40,155 nt of DNA from positions 1-40,155 of the forward strand of contig CAJOEM010000025.1 in NCBI GenBank assembly GCA_905233725.1, read 5' to 3'. Position numbers and translations under genes: made by a program. This document shows positions 8,324-16,542 of this stretch, piece after piece. This DNA is from an uncultured Synergistales bacterium (GTDB lineage: Bacteria; Synergistota; Synergistia; Synergistales; Aminobacteriaceae). Below the pieces are notes generated by a model. It was not told the origin of the DNA. It was given only the letters and a program-made list of their open reading frames with translations, and did not search any database. Every line of letters begins with the position of its first letter. The stretch's first letter is position 1.

Positions 8324-11005
8324 CTACACGCCGAGCAAGTTCATGACAGATTGTGAGAACTGATTCGCCTGCGATAACATCGAGCTGCCCGTGTTGTTCA
8401 GGATTTGAAGTTTCACGTACTCAATCATTTCTTTTGCCATGTCCGTGTCTTTGATGCGGCTTTCTGAGTCAGATAATTGCTGGTGCGTAACGGTCAGGCT
8501 GTTCGCGTTGTATTCGAGTTCGTTCTGGTAAGCTCCGATTTTGTCACGCTGCATTGAGACTTTGTTAATCGCTGCGTCAAGTAGGCCGATTGCTGAAGAT
8601 GCGCTCTCACGTGTCATTACGCTCAAACCTTCGAGACCAAGTGATTTCGAACTCATGTCGCCGATGTTTATGTAAATGTCCTCACCTTTACCCTGACCGA
8701 TTTGAAACACTGTGCTGCGGTCAACTATGTGCAAATTCGTTACGTATGGTGTGTTTTCGCTGGAACTCGTAACGTAACTCTTCGTCGCATCATTCCAAGT
8801 CGTCGTAATGTTTGCGTTTGCGTCAAATTCAATATCAAGATTCGGGTGCAAAACTCCGGATAATTTGTTCGTCGTAGCGATTACGTTGTTGGCAATTACT
8901 GAGCCAGTGTGAGCTTCGTAGATTGACGCTGTGTACTTGGTCTCAGTTGCTGATTGAAGCGTGTTGAGTCCGAGTGCGTTCACAAGATCCTGATTCAGTG
9001 ACGAGAATGATAACGTTCCGCGTTGACCGGCGATTGCGCTGCGGATTACCATTGTTGAAGCTTCGGTGTATGCGCGAACTACGCCGTCTTCGTTATAGAC
9101 AGGAATTTTCTGGTAGGCTGCCTCGGAAGTAAATTCTGTGCCGTCAGCGATTGTGCAGAAGTGATTCGAGTCGTTCACGTAAACACCCTGTCCCAAAGTC
9201 TCGGAGATTGCGTAATTGATTTTCTTAGCGACTTCGTACATTGTGTCTTGCGCGTATAACGTTACGGTTGCCTGTTTGCCATCGCCCTGAGTGATCGTGA
9301 TTTGTTGCGGAGTCTCAATCATGAAAACTCCACTCGCATTTTGAAACGCGCGTATTTCTGATAATTTTGCAGGTCTCACGCGAAATTCTGATTCGACATC
9401 TTCAGTGCTGACCGTGTGAGTGACTGTAGCCGGAGCCGTGACTGTAATTTCGGGAAGTTTTGGAATATCATCGGGAGAATACGCCTGCAAATTTGTGTAA
9501 TCTACGTTGAAAGTCATTCCGGATTGTACGCAGTCTCCAGCACCGATATTTTGCGCACTTGCTCCGCCTCGTTCTGCGATAATTTCGTTACGCATACTTT
9601 CCTGAATCTGAATATCAACTGAGCACGAATGACACGCACCGCCGATTCCTGCAGCATTGACTCCTGCACTCGCATTGCCACCGTAAGCCGCAACTTTTCC
9701 ACCGGAAATTTTGATTTCAGCAGTTGTATTCGCCAGAGAGTTACTCGAGAAATGCCCCGTGCCGATCCCTGCGCCCTGAGAACCGCCGTGTGCTGTGACA
9801 TCGCCAGCGTTAATTTCGATTGAGTTCGCCGCTCCAGAATATCCGCCGCCAATTCCCGCAGCCTGAATTCCGCCCTGAGCGTTAATCGTTCCGCCGTTAA
9901 TTGTGATTTTGCCTGCTAAATTCGAAGCGTAGCCACTGCCAATTCCTGCAGCATTATTACCGCCGTTCGCCTGCAAAAAGCCCTTGTCCGAACCAGACTC
10001 GACCGCGCTGTTAATCACGAGTGAGCTTGTGTCGTCGAGTTCGATTCCTGCGTGAGAATTTCCGCTTGTTAGTGAGTTCGCACCACGCAAATACAAATTC
10101 ACGTCCGCACCCTTCATATCGAAAGCACAATCATTCGAGTTAATATTCACGTTTGTCAGGAATACGTCCGCCGTCACTCCGTCCTGAACTTTGATTCGAT
10201 TCGCAGCAGGTTGACCGTTTCCCACGATGTTGTAAGTTCCAGAGCTTGTGATATTTAACACTCCGTCGCGAAATTCCCAGCCATCACCCGAAGTCGCCTG
10301 AATCGTATCGTTGCCTTGATGTATGAAGATTTCGTGCGTCATTTGCTGGTCGGTGTAAATTGTCTCGGTTACGATTTCTGTGTTTGCGAAAACTTCCCGA
10401 ACGTCCTCAGCAACTGTTACGTTGAAGATATTGCTCTTTTGAATTTCGGCGCGTCCTGCATCTGCTCTGATTTCGATCCGGTAATTGCCCTCGATTGAGC
10501 TTTTCTGACCGAACGTGTCAAGATTTGTAATTGAGCCGTTGACCTGAACTTTTGTCGTAGCATCTTTGGAAGTCCATGTGCAAGAGCTGCTGCCGTCGAG
10601 TAAGCGCTTGGAATTGAACGTCGTGTTGTGCGTAATGTTGTCGATGTTGTCTTTTAATTCGTTGATTTCGAGCTGAATGTAGTGTCTGTCCTGAGTTGTG
10701 AGTGTGTCGTTAGCCGCCTGAATCGAAAGTTCGCGCATTCGCTGTAACATGGAATTTATCTGGTCAAGTCCTCCCTCAGCAGTCTGGAGCATCGAAACGC
10801 CATCCTGAGTATTTCGGATCGCACGTTCAACGCCAGTCATTTGTGATGAGAGTCTCAGGCTAATCGCGAATCCGGCAGCATCATCGCACGCAAACGCCGC
10901 ACGCAATCCTGTTGATAACGCACGCGCAGTCTTCTCGATTGATTTGTCTGTCGATGTCAGTGAGTTGTACGCCGTCATAATCGACGGATTATATCCTATT
11001 TTCAT
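8324..11005 (-). CDS. Large flagellin with a glycine-rich beta-helix-like central insert
   Basis: The ends are clear flagellin D0/D1: N terminus MKIGYNPSIMTAYNSL with ALSTGLR...DDAAGFAIS and QDGVSMLQTAEGGLDQINSML; C terminus with INKVSMQRDKIGAYQNELEY and SQANQFSQSVMNLLGV (in part). These polymerise into the filament core. At 893 residues it is far longer than the usual 270-550. Residues of about 225-500 hold a repeat with the pattern GGxxxAGIGxGYxxx-xIxIxGGxVxAxGG, recurring about every 30 residues and resembling the stacked beta-helix domains of surface adhesins. It has seven cysteines, unusual in flagellins. A GGAGG site lies about 15 nt from the ATG and a sigma-28-type promoter further upstream. 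It is monocistronic and ends at a terminator. Confidence 0.93.
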   Translation of the reverse strand: MKIGYNPSIMTAYNSLTSTDKSIEKTARALSTGLRAAFACDDAAGFAISLRLSSQMTGVERAIRNTQDGVSMLQTAEGGLDQINSMLQRMRELSIQAANDTLTTQDRHYIQLEINELKDNIDNITHNTTFNSKRLLDGSSSCTWTSKDATTKVQVNGSITNLDTFGQKSSIEGNYRIEIRADAGRAEIQKSNIFNVTVAEDVREVFANTEIVTETIYTDQQMTHEIFIHQGNDTIQATSGDGWEFRDGVLNITSSGTYNIVGNGQPAANRIKVQDGVTADVFLTNVNINSNDCAFDMKGADVNLYLRGANSLTSGNSHAGIELDDTSSLVINSAVESGSDKGFLQANGGNNAAGIGSGYASNLAGKITINGGTINAQGGIQAAGIGGGYSGAANSIEINAGDVTAHGGSQGAGIGTGHFSSNSLANTTAEIKISGGKVAAYGGNASAGVNAAGIGGACHSCSVDIQIQESMRNEIIAERGGASAQNIGAGDCVQSGMTFNVDYTNLQAYSPDDIPKLPEITVTAPATVTHTVSTEDVESEFRVRPAKLSEIRAFQNASGVFMIETPQQITITQGDGKQATVTLYAQDTMYEVAKKINYAISETLGQGVYVNDSNHFCTIADGTEFTSEAAYQKIPVYNEDGVVRAYTEASTMVIRSAIAGQRGTLSFSSLNQDLVNALGLNTLQSATETKYTASIYEAHTGSVIANNVIATTNKLSGVLHPNLDIEFDANANITTTWNDATKSYVTSSSENTPYVTNLHIVDRSTVFQIGQGKGEDIYINIGDMSSKSLGLEGLSVMTRESASSAIGLLDAAINKVSMQRDKIGAYQNELEYNANSLTVTHQQLSDSESRIKDTDMAKEMIEYVKLQILNNTGSSMLSQANQFSQSVMNLLGV

Positions 11006-11053
11006 GATTTTACGTGTAAGCCTCCTGCTAAAATTTGTACATGTCTGGAATGT

Positions 11054-11081
11054 TTTTCGGCAGTTTTTTCGTGAAACGTGA
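11054..11081 (-). promoter_or_regulatory. Sigma-28 (FliA)-type promoter for flagellin
   Basis: On the minus strand, TCACGTTT, a 12-nt spacer and GCCGAAAA match the FliA consensus TAAAGTTT / GCCGATAA at 6/8 and 7/8 positions. It sits about 50 nt upstream of the flagellin ATG, the expected place for a late flagellar promoter. Confidence 0.55.
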
Positions 11082-11192
11082 ATTATTTGCGATTATATTT
11101 TAGCGTTAAGTATTATAATTAGGGAAATTTTTTTGAAAGTGTAATAACAAGAATAATTTTGGAAAACAAATTTTCAATGGGAAAATATCATA

Positions 11193-13655
11193 ATGTTAGA
11201 TGAAAGAACAGCGGAAGAAAAATTAAGACAAGAACTTGAAGGTATGTTCCTGAAACCTTCAAAGGGGAGATCGTCTGCAAAAAATCAGGTGCAAAATGAC
11301 GACACAGAATCATCACCCACAAATTCGACACGCCGTAAAAGTTCAACGCATTATAACGAACAGGAACGTCAGAAAATTAACACGTTCTTGGATTTTCAGC
11401 GCAGAATCGAAGAAAGCATTTCACCAGCAAATTCACGCGCACAAAACACAACTCGACCAACACGCATCACAGAGGAAATTCCATCACTTGAGGAAGCTTT
11501 ACGCAACATCGAGACTTCAGTTGCCCGCGAAGAACGAGAGAAACGTAAACGTAAAGCAGAAGCTCAAGCACGCGCAAAAATTCCAGAGCCTAAACCAGAA
11601 CCAAAGATAATTTCGCAGCCAGAAATCTCAGAGCCAGAAGCAATTCCAGAACCCAAAGTTACAGAATCGATCTCGCAGCCAGAGATTACAGAGGCAGTTT
11701 CGCAACCAAAAGTCTCAGAACCAGAATCGCTCCCTGAACCCAAAGTTGCAGAATCGCTCCCGGAACTGAATCTACCGGACGAGGATTTGCCCCCCGATGA
11801 TTTGCCCGAACTCGAAAATACCGCCGAAATCTCAGGAGAAATCGAAACTGATGAGGAATTACCAATCGTTGACGCGGAGGAAATCGCAGAATCTGAAAAC
11901 GAAGCTCTGCCCGAACCTGCCGCAGATTTAGTCGTGAGCATCGACTCGGATATTCCAGAGCCTGAACCAGAACCAGCATATGACCCCGAAGCTACCCCAG
12001 CAGAACTCAATGTGCCAACAATGCCAGAGTCCACGAAAACTGCCGAGGACAAATTGCTCGCGGATATTGCTCAGGCTATGACGGGAAATCCTCTCTCACT
12101 CGATTCGCGAATAACTCCAGAACCCTACGCTCTGCCGGAAAATTTGCTGGCTCAAGACGACGAAATCTCAGAACTCGAAGAAGACGCTGAACTTCCTGAC
12201 CCAGGCTTCAAAACTGCTGAGGACAAGCTGCTCGAAAATATCGCCGAAGCAATGTCTGAACCACCGCTGGATTTGATAAACGCGCGCGCAGAATCTGAAG
12301 GCGAAGTTATCGACGAAATCTCAGAACCAGAAATCGAATCTGAACCTGATGCAGAATCTGAAGCTGCGTCACAAGAACTAGCTCTCCCAGAAACAGACGA
12401 CGACAAAACTCCGGACTTGTTGGAAGCGGACGAGGATTTCGATTTTCTAGACGGAACTGAGCACGAAGACACAACCGAACCCGAAATCGATTCTGAAGTC
12501 GTAACTGAATCAGAAGTTGCTCCAGAACCTGAACCTGAATCCGAAGTAAACGAACTCGAAGCTGTTCCCGTAACTCAGGACGAGCCAGAACCAGAACTCG
12601 AACTCGAACCAGAACCAGAGGAAAGTTTCAACGAAGATCTCAACGAAAGTCTGATGAAGGATTTCGGAACTAATCCGGAATCGAATAATGACGCTTTTTT
12701 TTTAGACAAAGCTAACCCCGATGACGAGACTGAACCCGAAGAACCAGATACGCCCAATACGTCGGAAATATCAGAACTTCCGCAAGAAAACGACGAACTT
12801 GAACTTGAATCAGAACCAGACATGCCTGACATGAACAAGAACGAATTACAAGATTCACAAGAATTGACGGATTTAACGGATTTGACGGATTCAACAGGAG
12901 ATTCTGAGAATAATATCGTTGATCAAGAATCACAACAGGAAGAATCTCTCACGAATTTTGACGGGAATTTCGATGACGATGATAACGACGATGATTTTCT
13001 GAGCGGGGATTTGCTGAGTGCGGCAACTTTTACATCCGATGCTGACGAAGGTAATGACCAAACTGAAGAGAGTGCCGTTGAATCAGCTTCACAGATTTAT
13101 GATCTTAACGGCGTGAATAATTTCGTGGAAACTCCGAATTTTGCAGATTTTGGTCAGGACGAGATTTCTAACGAACATGATAATATTGATGCAAGCCTTG
13201 ACGAAAATGCAAGCGAAATTCCAGAAACAGTTACGAAAAATTTAGATGACGAACACAAGGAGAAAACTATGGCTATACGAGATAAATTAAACGGGCGCAA
13301 GAACGAATCAGCTGCACCGGTCAGAAGTTCACGCGGAGGTTTGTTGACTCCGTTGCTGTTGATAATTCTGGCGGTTGTGATGGTACTGTGTCTGTTGCAA
13401 TTAAAAGGGATCATGGACGCATTATCAAGCGTAAATTTCGGAAACGCAAACGCAACTTTCGAACCGATTTTGCCCGAAGCAAACGCATCTTATGATTACG
13501 CGATTGACTTTGTGCTTGACCCGGATATTACGTCAACAATGGCTCGGCGTGGTCGAGAAGGTTGGCAGGTTGTCGGCTCAAGACGCACTCAGGACACAAC
13601 GACTGGTCAATACGGCTACGAGTTCATTTTCATGAGAAAGATTCCGGCTCGTTAA
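11193..13655 (+). CDS. Acidic Pro/Glu-repeat membrane protein with DUF4177-like C-terminal domain
   Basis: I do not recognise this 820-residue protein as a named family. After a short N-terminal helix (MLDERTAEEKLRQELEGMF) about 600 residues are extremely acidic and disordered, dominated by EPE/PEPE runs; two copies of a TAEDKLL(A/E)xIAxAMxxxPL motif occur near residues 282-300 and 340-357. A single membrane helix (LLTPLLLIILAVVMVLCLLQ, about 716-737) follows basic residues, implying an N-in, C-out topology. The last ~65 residues (YDYAIDFVL...GREGWQVVGSRR...YEFIFMRK) look like a DUF4177-type domain. It precedes ftsY by 22 nt and may be co-transcribed with it. A T9 run at 12695-12703 interrupts the acidic region. 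Confidence 0.8.
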   Translation: MLDERTAEEKLRQELEGMFLKPSKGRSSAKNQVQNDDTESSPTNSTRRKSSTHYNEQERQKINTFLDFQRRIEESISPANSRAQNTTRPTRITEEIPSLEEALRNIETSVAREEREKRKRKAEAQARAKIPEPKPEPKIISQPEISEPEAIPEPKVTESISQPEITEAVSQPKVSEPESLPEPKVAESLPELNLPDEDLPPDDLPELENTAEISGEIETDEELPIVDAEEIAESENEALPEPAADLVVSIDSDIPEPEPEPAYDPEATPAELNVPTMPESTKTAEDKLLADIAQAMTGNPLSLDSRITPEPYALPENLLAQDDEISELEEDAELPDPGFKTAEDKLLENIAEAMSEPPLDLINARAESEGEVIDEISEPEIESEPDAESEAASQELALPETDDDKTPDLLEADEDFDFLDGTEHEDTTEPEIDSEVVTESEVAPEPEPESEVNELEAVPVTQDEPEPELELEPEPEESFNEDLNESLMKDFGTNPESNNDAFFLDKANPDDETEPEEPDTPNTSEISELPQENDELELESEPDMPDMNKNELQDSQELTDLTDLTDSTGDSENNIVDQESQQEESLTNFDGNFDDDDNDDDFLSGDLLSAATFTSDADEGNDQTEESAVESASQIYDLNGVNNFVETPNFADFGQDEISNEHDNIDASLDENASEIPETVTKNLDDEHKEKTMAIRDKLNGRKNESAAPVRSSRGGLLTPLLLIILAVVMVLCLLQLKGIMDALSSVNFGNANATFEPILPEANASYDYAIDFVLDPDITSTMARRGREGWQVVGSRRTQDTTTGQYGYEFIFMRKIPAR
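12695..12703 (+). repeat. T9 homopolymer tract inside the acidic membrane protein gene
   Basis: Nine T residues are read as part of GCT TTT TTT TTA. Loss of one T would give an immediate TAG stop about 200 codons before the membrane helix. Confidence 0.85.
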
Positions 13656-13677
13656 GCTCGTTAAGGACGTTAAGAAA

Positions 13678-14607
13678 ATGCAGCTATTCAAGAAATTACG
13701 CGAAAAATTATCCAGTGTACGCAAAAAATGGAGCGATGGGATTTCAAGTTTGTTCTCGCGCAGTTCGTTTGACGAGAATTTCTGGGACGAACTTGAGGAG
13801 AAATTAATTTCCGGCGACACAGGCGTTGACGTTTCGGACGAGATAATCGAATACCTGAAGGCTCAGGCTAAATCCAGAAAGCTCACTTCACCCGAAGATT
13901 TACGCGACGTATTCATAAACAGGATCACCAGCGAATTGGATTCAGTTCCGGATATGGGCAAAGGCTTTGAGATTAACGCAAAACCCAAAGTATTGTTAAT
14001 GATCGGAGTTAATGGCAGCGGAAAGACTACTTCGGCAGGAAAACTCGCGCTGAAATTCAAATCCGAGGGCAAGAAAGTTATCATGGCAGCAGCAGACACG
14101 TTCAGAGCAGCAGCAGTTGACCAGTTGAAACTCTGGGGCGAAAAATCCGGCGTGCGAGTTGTGGCTCAATCTCAGGGCAGCGACCCCGCAGCAGTTTCGT
14201 TCGACGCGTTTCAGGCAGCGAAAAGTTCCGGAGCAGATTTGCTGATCGTCGATACGGCCGGCAGATTGCATGATAAGCATAATCTAATGGAAGAACTCAA
14301 GAAAATTCATCGGGTTCTATTGCGTGAAGCTGGTGAGAAAAATCTCGAAGTCGTGCTGGTACTCGATGCTGTGTTGGGACAAAATTCCGTCGCTCAGGCT
14401 GAGACGTTCAACGAGATTATACCCGTAAATTCGATAATCCTGACTAAATACGACAATACGTCCAAAGGCGGCGTGATAATTTCTATCGCAAGAAAATTGC
14501 GTGTGCCGATTAGATATATCGGTCTGGGTGAAGGTGCTGAGGATTTGAGCAATTTTGACTCACAGAATTTTGCGCGTGCGTTGCTTGAGAAAGATTCGCA
14601 GGCATGA
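13678..14607 (+). CDS. ftsY: Signal recognition particle receptor FtsY
   Basis: FtsY docks SRP-bound ribosomes at the inner membrane for co-translational insertion. The 309-residue protein has a short basic N-terminal amphipathic segment in place of the long acidic A domain of E. coli FtsY, then the NG domain: GVNGSGKTTSAGK (P-loop, 110-122), DTFRAAAVDQL (140-150), DTAGRLHDK (192-200) and TKYDNTSKGG (256-265; usually TKLDGTAKGG). DAVLGQNSVAQ replaces the usual DATTGQN. An AAGGAC site precedes the ATG by 9 nt. It overlaps the next gene by 4 nt (ATGA) and follows an acidic membrane protein gene, which might supply a charged partner near the translocon (inference). Confidence 0.95.
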   Translation: MQLFKKLREKLSSVRKKWSDGISSLFSRSSFDENFWDELEEKLISGDTGVDVSDEIIEYLKAQAKSRKLTSPEDLRDVFINRITSELDSVPDMGKGFEINAKPKVLLMIGVNGSGKTTSAGKLALKFKSEGKKVIMAAADTFRAAAVDQLKLWGEKSGVRVVAQSQGSDPAAVSFDAFQAAKSSGADLLIVDTAGRLHDKHNLMEELKKIHRVLLREAGEKNLEVVLVLDAVLGQNSVAQAETFNEIIPVNSIILTKYDNTSKGGVIISIARKLRVPIRYIGLGEGAEDLSNFDSQNFARALLEKDSQA

Positions 14608-15584
14608 GCTTAGAAAGCAATAATGCTGAATACTTGAAAAATCTCTCGGGAGATTCGACGATTATATATTTCCTGAGGGTACTCTACGGTCTGATGGTCG
14701 ATTACGGTGTATATTTGCCAAGCGAAAATTACGCGACATTTCCCGTTATTATCTCGAAATCTCAGCTTGCATTTTTAATCGAACGCGGCTTTGCTGACTC
14801 ACTCGTTAAGACTTTGCCCGAACTTGCAGCGCGTAAAATGGTTCAGACTTTGAGCATTGAAGATTTCGAATCGCCCGAAGATGTCAAAACGCTATTCATC
14901 GAGAGTACCGGTACATTTTTGACCAGTATGGCGCGCGCACTTGATCCGGATGAGCCTCAGATTCCGGAATGGTGGGATGCTCCGGTGCCGTTTGCGATTT
15001 GTTCGCGTGGAGTTCTGCGTTTGAATCCGACAGCGATTCAGAAATTCGGCCAGGGGCTTGAGAGGCTGAATGCTAAGAATTTGCCCTCGAAGCGTGATGA
15101 GTTCATCGTTCGCGTTGATGGCCGTGAGAGATCGAGATTATTCGCGTTCAAGAAATTGCGTCCGTCGATTTACTCGCTCGAAGATTGCACGGAAGATTTG
15201 ACCGAAGCTCAGGACATAACTTGGTGGGCATCGGTCGGTAAAGCGTGTGCGCATGAAATTGAAAATCGCGGCGGCAAATGGAAGCGTTCGAAAACTCAGC
15301 CGGAAATTCTGCCGGGAAATTCTAATCGCAAAGTCTTAGCCTGTGAATGGAACGGACAATCTCAGGGCTATCTCGTAATTGATGATATTATCGCCGAAAA
15401 TCCAAAGCCGAACCCGGAAATTATCGCAAATCCTGTGAATAATAATAATTCTGATTCAGCCGAAGAACACGTGATAAATAATATTGGACCTCAAGCAATG
15501 GCTCTGTTAGCAGCCGGTCAAACACAAAATTATCGCGAAAATAATTACGGGAATTTCAGCGACAAATACGAAGTTATGATTTAA
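14604..15584 (+). CDS. Conserved-looking protein of unknown function, coupled to ftsY
   Basis: This 326-residue protein is not recognised. It starts in an ATGA overlap with the ftsY stop, so translation is coupled. There is no signal peptide and no convincing membrane helix. The first ~120 residues are helix-rich (TIIYFLRVLYGLMVDYGVYL), and a tryptophan-rich segment (PEWWDAP) and a second one (ITWWASVGKACAHEIENRGG) could be part of a small folded domain; a basic stretch GGKWKRSKTQPEI follows. The C-terminal ~60 residues are asparagine-rich and likely disordered. It converges on the sirtuin gene with a 5-nt gap between the two stop codons and no clear terminator. Confidence 0.8.
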   Translation: MSLESNNAEYLKNLSGDSTIIYFLRVLYGLMVDYGVYLPSENYATFPVIISKSQLAFLIERGFADSLVKTLPELAARKMVQTLSIEDFESPEDVKTLFIESTGTFLTSMARALDPDEPQIPEWWDAPVPFAICSRGVLRLNPTAIQKFGQGLERLNAKNLPSKRDEFIVRVDGRERSRLFAFKKLRPSIYSLEDCTEDLTEAQDITWWASVGKACAHEIENRGGKWKRSKTQPEILPGNSNRKVLACEWNGQSQGYLVIDDIIAENPKPNPEIIANPVNNNNSDSAEEHVINNIGPQAMALLAAGQTQNYRENNYGNFSDKYEVMI

Positions 15585-15589
15585 TATTT

Positions 15590-16300
15590 TTAACTCGCAA
15601 AGCCAAATTCACGCAGCAATTCGTCACGCATAATCGCAACGCCTTTCGACGCAACTTCACGGATTACTTTGAATTTCATTCCCGTTGGAACAGAGACTTC
15701 TTTTGGATCGATCAGGAATGCCTCGGTTTTTCCGCGCAAATCGTGAACGAGACCAGCTGCAGGATACACGACCAATGACGAGCCAATCACCGCGAAAATA
15801 TCCGCATCGCGAACCAGTCTTGAAGCCTCACTAATCATCGGAACAGCTTCACCGAACCAGACGATATGCGGGCGCAATAATTCGTTATCTGGTGATTTGT
15901 CGCCGTAAGTCATTCTCGAGTAGCCGATGTCATAAATTTTCGAAGCGTTATTCACCGGCCTGACTTTCGTTAATTCACCGTGTAAATGTACGACATGTGT
16001 GCTGCCGGCGCGTTCGTGTAAATTGTCAACGTTCTGAGTTATGATTCTCACGTCAAAATATTTCTCGAGTTCAGCCAGGATTTTGTGTCCGTCATTTGGC
16101 TGAGCTTTTTCGAGCTGAGTGCGCAAATCGTTGTAAAAATCGATTATTAATTCAGGATTCCTGTACCAGCCTTCGATGCTTGCGACGTCCTCGACTTTGT
16201 ATTGTTCCCATAGACCGTCCGAATCGCGAAATGTTTTGAAGCCGCTTTCTGCACTGATTCCTGCTCCGGTTAATACGACCAGGCGTTTTTTCTCACTCAT
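15590..16300 (-). CDS. cobB: Sir2-family NAD-dependent protein deacylase, cysteine-free
   Basis: Sirtuins remove acyl groups from lysines using NAD. The 236-residue protein has the NAD-binding TGAGISAESGFKTFRD, the ribose-binding TQNVDNLHERAGS, the catalytic histidine in HLHGEL (H107) and VIGSSLVVYPA. It contains no cysteine at all, so the four-cysteine zinc site is replaced by a longer loop, as in some bacterial CobB proteins such as that of Helicobacter. In E. coli CobB, Tyr92 and Arg95 select succinyl-lysine; here the tyrosine is kept (Y56) but a leucine takes the arginine position (FYNDLR). The ATG follows CGGAGGAAT. It is divergent from the methyltransferase gene. Confidence 0.92.
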   Translation of the reverse strand: MSEKKRLVVLTGAGISAESGFKTFRDSDGLWEQYKVEDVASIEGWYRNPELIIDFYNDLRTQLEKAQPNDGHKILAELEKYFDVRIITQNVDNLHERAGSTHVVHLHGELTKVRPVNNASKIYDIGYSRMTYGDKSPDNELLRPHIVWFGEAVPMISEASRLVRDADIFAVIGSSLVVYPAAGLVHDLRGKTEAFLIDPKEVSVPTGMKFKVIREVASKGVAIMRDELLREFGFAS

Positions 16301-16465
16301 TACAAAATTCCTCCGTTCATAATTAAAGCTTTACGCAAAAATGTGATATTCTTAAACGTGTATTTCTCCTAAAATGGTAAACTTCGTTCTATTTTATAAT
16401 TAAAATGGCTTGAAATCAAAAACGAAGTCTGATATAAGTATAAAAAACAATTTCGCATAAGTGGA

Positions 16466-16497
16466 GAGTCCGTTTACCGCTTTGCGTGGATTGAAAC
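16466..16497 (+). CRISPR. Solitary CRISPR-repeat-like sequence (type I-C-like 3' half)
   Basis: The 3' half reads GCGTGGATTGAAAC, identical to the conserved 3' end of type I-C CRISPR repeats, and the whole block from GAGTCC is 32 nt, the usual repeat size. The inverted repeat normally present inside I-C repeats is weak or absent here. An AT-rich stretch precedes it, as a leader would, but I see no second copy nearby and no cas gene in the window. It could be a dead array remnant, an isolated repeat, or chance. Confidence 0.3.
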
Positions 16498-16542
16498 TTA
16501 AACGAAATCATACCAGAAAATTTTTATTCAGGAGAGTTCAAG

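Noticed and set aside
11564-12052. 162-codon minus-strand Ser/Gly-rich ORF
   Set aside because: It is the antisense of the Glu/Pro codon repeats in the acidic protein; such low-complexity shadows (also at 12152-12472 and 12575-12838) are expected from biased codons.
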